Shown piece after piece: positions 58,361 to 64,000 of a stretch of DNA of 64,000 nucleotides. Where the stretch lies: the NCBI RefSeq assembly GCF_003143855.1, contig NZ_QFRK01000021.1, positions 80,021 through 144,020 of the forward strand. Reading direction: 5' to 3'. Source of the DNA: Streptomyces sp. NWU339. GTDB taxonomy: Bacteria > Actinomycetota > Actinomycetes > Streptomycetales > Streptomycetaceae. The position numbers were made by a program, and so were the translations under genes. The notes beneath the pieces were generated by a model. It was not told the origin of the DNA and made no database searches. It worked only from the letters and a program-made list of their open reading frames with translations. Position 1 is the first letter of the stretch. The number at the start of each line of letters is the position of its first letter.

Positions 58361-59197
58361 TTACTCTCCGAATCCGACCGTTTTCAGGGTGAGTTGGACG
58401 ACAGGCTGGCTGGTGGGCTGCGGTGACCCTCCGTCAGGCTCGACGGTCACGGCGAGTGACGTCGCGGATGCGTCGAGGTCGGAGGCGATCAGGGGCGTGT
58501 CGGCCTCGAAGAGCCCCAGGGAGCGCGGTTCGGCGCCCGGGCGCATCAGCCACAGTTGGCGCACACGTCCGTTCGGCGGGTTGCCGTATCCGCCCAGGGT
58601 GACGACCGCGCTCCCCGCCGACGCGGAAGCGATCACTCCGATCGTGCCGCCCCCTGTGCCCCGGCCGCTGCTCGCGCGGGCGTCCGGGGCCGCGAGAACG
58701 TGTGCGATCTCACGTGAACGGTCCCGTTCGGCGTTCAGTTCGTCCTGGGTCCGGTCCGCCTGTACGGCGAACAGCGAGGCGACGACGAGGGCCGCGGCGG
58801 CGGTGGCCGTCGCGAAGGGGACGAACAGCGGCATCCCGCGCCGCTCACGGGCCGGCGGCGGGGACTCGGCCCCCCATACGTGGAGCGGCAGTCGCGGGGC
58901 GTGCGCGCGCGTCTGCTCCCGGGACCCGGGCACGGCTTCGGGCGCGGGATCCTGCGGGGTGGTCCGTACGGCGGCCAGTACCCGGTCGCGCAGGGCGGGC
59001 GGCGCCGGGGCGGCGGTGGACCAGGCGAGGCGGACGGCGTCCTCGGCCAGGACGCGCACCTCGGCGGCGCAGCGGCGGCAGCCGCTCAGGTGCTTCTCGA
59101 AGCGGACGCGCTCGGCGGGTTCCAGCGCGTCGAGCGCGTAGGGGGCGGCCAGGGAGTGGAGGTCTTCTCGGCGCAACAACCGGTCCAGGACGCTCAT
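58361..59197 (-). CDS. Zinc-finger anti-sigma factor (RskA-like)
   Basis: 278 residues. The N-terminal anti-sigma domain has the zinc-binding H-x3-C-x2-C in HLSGCRRCAAEV (about residue 36-43). One membrane helix (FVPFATATAAAALVVASLFAV, about 125-147) follows, and then an extracellular anti-sigma K-type (RskA) domain with VTLGGYGNPPNGRVRQLWLM. It holds the ECF sigma factor at the membrane until a signal releases it. Its ATG overlaps the sigma stop (ATGA), typical of cognate pairs. Confidence 0.92.
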   Translation of the reverse strand: MSVLDRLLRREDLHSLAAPYALDALEPAERVRFEKHLSGCRRCAAEVRVLAEDAVRLAWSTAAPAPPALRDRVLAAVRTTPQDPAPEAVPGSREQTRAHAPRLPLHVWGAESPPPARERRGMPLFVPFATATAAAALVVASLFAVQADRTQDELNAERDRSREIAHVLAAPDARASSGRGTGGGTIGVIASASAGSAVVTLGGYGNPPNGRVRQLWLMRPGAEPRSLGLFEADTPLIASDLDASATSLAVTVEPDGGSPQPTSQPVVQLTLKTVGFGE

Positions 59198-59739
59198 GCG
59201 GCACTCCCCAGGCAGTCACGCAGTCGGGTGAGGCCGTCACGCATCCGTGTCTTGACCGTGCCCAGGGGCAGGGAGAGCCGCTCGGCCACCTCACGGTAGG
59301 TGTAGCCGTCGTAGTAGGCGAGGGTGACCGACTGCCGCTGCAGGGCGGTGAGGCGGTCCAGGCAGCGGCGTACCCACTCGCGTTCCAGGCCGGCCTCGAC
59401 CTCCTCGGTGACCTGGTCGAACGCGGGCCCGCTGCCGTGCCGGGCGGCCTCACGCCGCTCGCGCTCGCCGGCCGCGCGGGCACTGCGCACCCGGTCGACG
59501 GCCCGGCGGTGGGCGAGTGTGAGGACCCAGGACAGTGCGCTGCCCCGTCCGGGGTCGAACCGGGCGGCGGAGCGCCAGAGTTCGAGCAGCACCTCCTGCG
59601 CGACCTCCTCCGACTGGGCGGGATCGCGCACCACCCGCCGTACGAGCCCGTACACCGGTCCGGACACCAGCCCGTACAGCGTCTCGAATGCCTTCTGGTC
59701 GCCGCCTGCCACCCGCACCAGAAGCTCGTCCGCCTCCAA
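59194..59739 (-). CDS. ECF sigma factor (SigK-like)
   Basis: 181 residues: region 2 (YGLVSGPVYGLVRRVVRDPAQSEEVAQEVLLELW, about 22-55), a linker, and region 4 (LTALQRQSVTLAYYDGYTYREVAERLSLPLGTVKTRMRDGL, about 128-168). This matches ECF sigma factors partnered with RskA-type anti-sigmas. The TTG at 59739 was chosen because GGAGAGGAG lies just upstream; an upstream GTG at 59772 has no ribosome site. It is divergent from the DUF4331 operon, so it may control that operon. Confidence 0.9.
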   Translation of the reverse strand: MEADELLVRVAGGDQKAFETLYGLVSGPVYGLVRRVVRDPAQSEEVAQEVLLELWRSAARFDPGRGSALSWVLTLAHRRAVDRVRSARAAGERERREAARHGSGPAFDQVTEEVEAGLEREWVRRCLDRLTALQRQSVTLAYYDGYTYREVAERLSLPLGTVKTRMRDGLTRLRDCLGSAA

Positions 59740-59959
59740 CGCGCCTCTCCTCTCCCGGCCCCGCGGGGCCACCTGGTCACCGAGGCGTTCGCCGTGATCA
59801 CGCCTCCGGAGGGGATTACGGATCAGCGGACCGAAAACGCGGGTCGAACAGCGGGAAATAATACGGGCGTTCCTCCCCGTCCCGACTTTCGACCAATCCG
59901 GCCAGGACTCCGCTCCGAATCCCGGTACGTCAGGCAAGTTGGCACTGAGGACGGACGGC

Positions 59960-61492
59960 ATGACACCTAACTCCAGGACCGGCGCGGGACGCAGGAACCT
60001 CGCGACCCTGATCTGCGGCGCGCTGGCCGCCGGCGGCCTCGCCGCCGTCGGCACGACCGCGCTGGAACCGGGGGCGGCCTCCGCCTCCAGCCACCGGGAG
60101 GCCCCACTGATCTCGGGCACCCCGCAGTACGACAACACCGATCTGTACGCGTTCGTCAGCCCCGACAAACCGGACACGACGACGATCATCGCGAACTGGA
60201 TCCCGTTCGAGGAGCCGGCCGGCGGACCGAACTTCTTCACGTTCGCCGAGGACGCGCAGTACGACATCCACATCGACAACAACGGCGACGCGCAGGGCGA
60301 ACTGCTGTTCCGCTACACCTTCCGGACGCATACGAAGAACGAGAAGACGTTCCTCTACAACACGGGCCCGGTCACCAGCCTGGACGACCCGGACCTCAAC
60401 ATCACCCAGACCTACGACATCGAGCTGCTGAAGCTGAAGGACCAGCACCTCGTGTCCCGTACGAAGATCGCGGACGACGTCCCGGTGGCGCCGTCGAACG
60501 TCGGCAAGGCGTCCATGCCGGACTACGGCACGCTCCGCGAGCAGGCCGTGCACGAACTGGCGGGCGGCGCGACGACGTTCGCCGGCCAGGCCGACGACCC
60601 GTTCTTCCTGGATCTGCGCGTCTTCGACCTGCTGTACGGCGGGAACCTCTCCGAGGTCGGCAACGACACGCTCAAGGGCTACAACGTCAACTCCCTGGCC
60701 CTCCAGGTCCCCACGCACATGATCACCGAGTCGGCGGACCAACCGGTCGTCGGCATCTGGTCCACCACTCAGCGCAAGAACGCCAAGGGGGAGTTCACCC
60801 AGGTGTCGCGGCTGGGGAATCCGCTGGTGAACGAGGTCGTCAACCCCCTGAAGGACAAGGACACCTTCAACGCGTCCGCGCCGTGGGACGACGCCCGGTT
60901 CCTGAAGAACGTCACGCACCCGGAACTGCCGAAACTCATCGAGGCGATCTACAAGATCGAGGCGCCCGCCGAGCCGCGCAACGACCTCGTCGACGTCTTC
61001 CTCAAGGGCGTCGAGGGTCTCAACCAGCCGCCGCACGTGACGCCGTCGGAGATGCTGCGCCTCAACACGTCGATCGAGCCGACGGCCGAACCGAAGCGGC
61101 TCGGTGTGCTGGACGGGGACAACGCGGGCTTCCCCAACGGGCGGCGGCTGACCGACGACGTGGTCGACGCGGCGCTCCAGGTGGTCGAGGGCGAGCTGGT
61201 CGGCGCGGAGAACGACCTGGGCGACGCGGTCGACGCCAACGACAAGGAGTTCGGCGCCTCGTTCCCGTATCTGGCCGACCCGACGGAGGGGTCGCGCGGT
61301 CCGCTCGCCGAGGGCGTGGACAGCGGCAACGACGTACGCAACCAGCTCGGTGACGCGCTGCGGCCGGCCGGCGCCGAGGGCTTCGACGACACCGCCCTGA
61401 TCGCCGCGTCCGCCGGTGCGGGAGCCGGCGGGATCCTGCTGATCGGCGGGGGCCTGCTGTGGTGGCGCAGGATGCGCGGCCGGGCGTACTGA
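59960..61492 (+). CDS. DUF4331 exported surface protein
   Basis: 510 residues. A signal peptide (LATLICGALAAGGLAAVGTTAL, cut before ASSHREAP) leads to a DUF4331 domain beginning SSHREAPLISGTPQYDNTDLYAFVSPD. Near the C-terminus is a membrane helix (AASAGAGAGGILLIGGGLLWW) with a basic tail, so it is anchored outside the membrane. DUF4331 proteins are found with metal or redox genes; the molecular function is unknown. The ATG at 59960 has GAGGACGG upstream; TTG at 59939 is an alternative. It leads an operon with a TPR protein and a NicO-type transporter. Confidence 0.9.
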   Translation: MTPNSRTGAGRRNLATLICGALAAGGLAAVGTTALEPGAASASSHREAPLISGTPQYDNTDLYAFVSPDKPDTTTIIANWIPFEEPAGGPNFFTFAEDAQYDIHIDNNGDAQGELLFRYTFRTHTKNEKTFLYNTGPVTSLDDPDLNITQTYDIELLKLKDQHLVSRTKIADDVPVAPSNVGKASMPDYGTLREQAVHELAGGATTFAGQADDPFFLDLRVFDLLYGGNLSEVGNDTLKGYNVNSLALQVPTHMITESADQPVVGIWSTTQRKNAKGEFTQVSRLGNPLVNEVVNPLKDKDTFNASAPWDDARFLKNVTHPELPKLIEAIYKIEAPAEPRNDLVDVFLKGVEGLNQPPHVTPSEMLRLNTSIEPTAEPKRLGVLDGDNAGFPNGRRLTDDVVDAALQVVEGELVGAENDLGDAVDANDKEFGASFPYLADPTEGSRGPLAEGVDSGNDVRNQLGDALRPAGAEGFDDTALIAASAGAGAGGILLIGGGLLWWRRMRGRAY

Positions 61493-61547
61493 CCGGCTCC
61501 GCGACCGCGCACACCTGAGGACGACCACCCGCAGACCGAGGAGAGGC

Positions 61548-63053
61548 ATGCCTCCGCGTACGAACGACCACGCCCCGGAGGGCGGCCGGGGGACCGGGCC
61601 CGCCGAGCCCACCGCATCACCGAGGACGGCGCGCGCACAGCCGGGCGCCGAGGCCGACCCCGGCACCTTCTCCTCCGGCGCCCGTACGGCCGCCCTGCGC
61701 CGGTTCTCCGGCGCCGCGCGGCGCTCGCGCGGGCTGCGCCTCACGGTGTGCGCCGCACTGCTGGCCGTCGCGACGACCGCCGGGGCGGTCGCGGCCGGGG
61801 GCGCCCGGGACGGGGCCCGGGCCGACGCCGCTCCCGCGGCCGGGACGCTCGCGGCCGGTGTGCTCGCCCGGGGCGACCTCGACGCGGGGATCCGCTCCCT
61901 GCAGGCCCATCTCCGTGCCCAGCCGAGGGACTTCGGTGGGTGGGCCGTCCTGGGGCTCGCCTACGTCGAGCAGGCGCGGACCAAGGGGGACCCCTCGCGC
62001 TACCCGCAGGCCGAGCGGGCGTTCGTCCGCTCCCTCGCGCTCGTGCCCGGCAACGAGCAGGCCCTGGCCGGCCGTGCCGCCCTCGCCGCGGCCCGGCACG
62101 ACTTCTCCGGCGCCCTGGAGTACGCCGACCGGGCCCTGCGGCAGAACCCCTACGGCGAGCGCGCTCTGTCCTCCCGGATCGACGCCCTCGTCGAGCTCGG
62201 CCGGTACGACGAGGCCGCCGAGGCCGCCGACACGGCGGACAGCAGGCGTCCGGGGGTGCCCGTCTTCACGCGGTACGCGTACGTCCAGGAACTGCGCGGC
62301 GACGTGAGGACCGCCCGCAAGGTACTGGAACGGGCCCTGGACAGCGCGTCCACGGCCCCGGATGTGGCGTACGTGGCGACCGCGCTCGGTCAACTCGCCT
62401 GGAACCAGGGGGACCACGAAGTCGCCCTGCGTCACTACGCACGGGCCCTCGGCGCCGACGAGGAGTACCTCCCCGCCCTGGAGGGCCGGGCCCGTGCCCA
62501 GGCCGCGAGCGGTGACCGCGCGGGCGGGATCGAGACCCTGGAGCAGGTCGTCGCCCGCTCCCCGCTGCCCGGCCCGCTGGTCGCCCTCGGCGAGCTGTAC
62601 GAGACCCGGGGCGCCGACGGCGACCGCGCGAAGGCCCAGGACCAGTACGCCCTCGTCGACGCGCAGACCGCCCTCGCCCGCGCCGGCGGGGTCAACGCCG
62701 ACCTCGACACGGCGCTCGCCGCCGCCGACCACGGCGACACCCGAACCGCCCTGCGCGCGGCCCGCACCGAATGGGACCGTCGGCACAGCGTCCACACCGC
62801 GGACGCCCTCGCCTGGGCCCTGCACCGGAACGGACGCTCCGAGGAGGCGCTCCCCTACGCCCGCCGGGCCACCGCCACGGGCTACCGCAACGCCGCCTTC
62901 CTCTACCACCGCGGCATGATCGAACACGCCACCGGCCACGGCGGCGACGCCCGCCGGTCCCTCACGGCGGCGCTGGAGCTGAACCCCGGTTTCTCCCCTC
63001 TCGGTGCCCGCGCGGCCCGTGCCGCCCTGAGCGACCTGGAGGCGACGCGGTGA
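61548..63053 (+). CDS. Membrane-anchored TPR protein
   Basis: 501 residues. The N-terminus is disordered, one membrane helix (LRLTVCAALLAVATTAGAVA, about 65-85) follows, and the rest is a TPR array outside or across the membrane (LDAGIRSLQAHLRAQPRDFGGWAVLGLAYVEQA and later PLVALGELYETRGADGDRAKAQDQYALV). Such TPR proteins may assemble complexes. The ATG has GAGGAGAGG upstream. Its stop overlaps the next gene's GTG, so it is coupled to the NicO-type transporter. Confidence 0.88.
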   Translation: MPPRTNDHAPEGGRGTGPAEPTASPRTARAQPGAEADPGTFSSGARTAALRRFSGAARRSRGLRLTVCAALLAVATTAGAVAAGGARDGARADAAPAAGTLAAGVLARGDLDAGIRSLQAHLRAQPRDFGGWAVLGLAYVEQARTKGDPSRYPQAERAFVRSLALVPGNEQALAGRAALAAARHDFSGALEYADRALRQNPYGERALSSRIDALVELGRYDEAAEAADTADSRRPGVPVFTRYAYVQELRGDVRTARKVLERALDSASTAPDVAYVATALGQLAWNQGDHEVALRHYARALGADEEYLPALEGRARAQAASGDRAGGIETLEQVVARSPLPGPLVALGELYETRGADGDRAKAQDQYALVDAQTALARAGGVNADLDTALAAADHGDTRTALRAARTEWDRRHSVHTADALAWALHRNGRSEEALPYARRATATGYRNAAFLYHRGMIEHATGHGGDARRSLTAALELNPGFSPLGARAARAALSDLEATR

Positions 63054-64000
63054 GCCCCCGTCGTACGCCGGCCACCGGCCTCGCCGTCCTCACCGCCGCC
63101 TGCGCGTTCGCCCTGGTGCCGACGGCGACGGCGAGCGCGCACCCGCTCGGCAACTTCACCGTCAACCGTTACGACGGGCTGGTCGCCGCGCCCGGCGAGC
63201 TCCGCATCCATCATGTCGAGGACCTCGCCGAGATCCCGGCCACCCAGGCACAGCCGGACGTCGACGCGCTGGGCACGGACGAGTGGGCCCGGCAGCGCTG
63301 CGCCACGGCCGCCCGCGACAGCGAGGTCCGCGTCGACGGGCGGACGGTCCCCGTCACCGCGAGAAGCAGCCACGCGCGCGTGCGTCCCGGTCAGGCCGGG
63401 CTCGACACGCTGCGCGTGGAGTGCCGGCTGACGGCTCCGCTGCCCGAGGGCGACGCGGTGGACGTCGACTTCCGCGGGGCCGGGGCGTCCTCGGGTCCCG
63501 GCTGGCGGGAGATCACTGCACGCGGTGACCGGATGACGCTGGCCGCGTCGGACGTGCCGAGGACGTCGCAGTCACGCGAACTGACCCTTTACCCGGAGGA
63601 GTTGCTGTCCTCGCCGGCCGACACCACGACTGCGGCCCTGCGGGTGCGTGCGGGCGGTCCCGCGCTGGCGGGGACGGAGCCCGACGCGCCGTCCGCCTCC
63701 GTGCTGCCCCGCGCCGCCGACCGGTGGACCCGCGCCCTGGACGATCTCGTCGCGCGGCACGACCTCACGGTGGGCTTCGCGGCGCTCGCGCTGCTGATCG
63801 CGCTCGTCCTCGGCGCGGCGCACGCGCTCGCGCCGGGTCACGGCAAGACGCTCATGGCCGCGACGGCGGCGGCCCGGGGCAGCAGGGCCCGGCTGCGGGA
63901 CGTCCTCCCGATGGCCGCCTCGGTGACGGTCACCCACACCCTCGGTGTGGTCGCCCTCGGCCTGCTGGTCACGGCCGGTTCGGCCGCCGCCGTCGCGGCC
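63050..64000 (+). CDS. NicO-family nickel/cobalt-type transporter, N-terminal part
   Basis: Partial: 317 codons, running off the right edge. A signal peptide (TGLAVLTAACAFALVPTATASA) is followed by an extracytoplasmic domain starting HPLGNFTVNRYDGLV, and a TM segment (TVGFAALALLIALVLGAA) leading to the NicO motif HALAPGHGKTLMAA near residue 265. These proteins move Ni2+ or Co2+ across the membrane. It is coupled by GTGA to the TPR gene. The substrate, and whether it imports or exports, need the missing half. Confidence 0.82.
   Translation, partial: MSPRRTPATGLAVLTAACAFALVPTATASAHPLGNFTVNRYDGLVAAPGELRIHHVEDLAEIPATQAQPDVDALGTDEWARQRCATAARDSEVRVDGRTVPVTARSSHARVRPGQAGLDTLRVECRLTAPLPEGDAVDVDFRGAGASSGPGWREITARGDRMTLAASDVPRTSQSRELTLYPEELLSSPADTTTAALRVRAGGPALAGTEPDAPSASVLPRAADRWTRALDDLVARHDLTVGFAALALLIALVLGAAHALAPGHGKTLMAATAAARGSRARLRDVLPMAASVTVTHTLGVVALGLLVTAGSAAAVAA

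Noticed and set aside
1..64000. Secondary-metabolite gene cluster
   Set aside because: No polyketide, peptide, terpene or lanthipeptide core enzyme was recognised.

Overview
The window is actinobacterial and almost certainly from a Streptomyces. It has very high GC with strong third-position bias, two chaplin genes, a mycothiol ligase, Streptomyces-type terminator hairpins without T-runs, and many GTG starts. From memory (not checked), the gene order follows S. coelicolor from metH/gylR through the chaplins chpC/chpH to hmgA and a sigma/anti-sigma pair, roughly SCO1657 to SCO1727. This looks like conserved chromosome, not an island: no integrase, transposase, prophage, CRISPR array or large biosynthetic cluster was seen.

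Layout. 1-7.2 kb: 5' part of metH, then the glycerol regulon (gylR, and glpF-glpK-glpD) with matching operators in front of gylR and glpF. 7.4-12 kb: parJ facing a leftward mycothiol-ligase operon (phosphoglycerate-mutase-like, DUF3090, kinase-like, mshC). 12-19.7 kb: a corA gene broken by a small palindromic insertion, a ferritin-like protein, an F420-type oxidoreductase, an aldo/keto reductase, a RecD2-like protein with degenerate ATPase motifs, and two small conserved proteins. 19.8-22.7 kb: chpC, chpH, an M20 peptidase and tRNA-Leu(GAG). 23.2-27.9 kb: gluconate/idonate catabolism (GntR, gluconokinase, permease, two dehydrogenases).

28-38.7 kb: an amino acid permease, a NUDIX enzyme, two DUF202 proteins, a quinone-oxidoreductase-like enzyme, a kinase-like/acyl-CoA dehydrogenase pair, a TetR, an SDR and an exported NamZ-type muramidase. 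39-50 kb: a zinc-ribbon protein of unknown role, SoxR, a MaoC protein with its TetR, a second acyl-CoA dehydrogenase with a divergent TetR, an alcohol/aldehyde dehydrogenase operon, an MFS permease and a citrate transporter. 50.5-57.8 kb: a molybdopterin oxidoreductase carrying an in-frame palindromic insertion, a frameshifted TetR, a lipoprotein, homogentisate dioxygenase with a HutC-type regulator, and a stand-alone type ISP specificity-like domain. 58-64 kb: an ECF sigma/anti-sigma pair divergent from DUF4331, TPR and NicO-type metal transporter genes, the last cut by the window edge.

The main themes are carbon catabolism under local regulators (glycerol, gluconate, acyl-CoA, homogentisate, citrate), thiol/redox homeostasis and cell-surface functions. 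Three different TetR-type operator motifs recur at separate promoters, so small regulons can be read from the DNA. Many genes lack a Shine-Dalgarno sequence and instead have a -10-like hexamer six to eight bases before the start codon, which suggests leaderless mRNAs.
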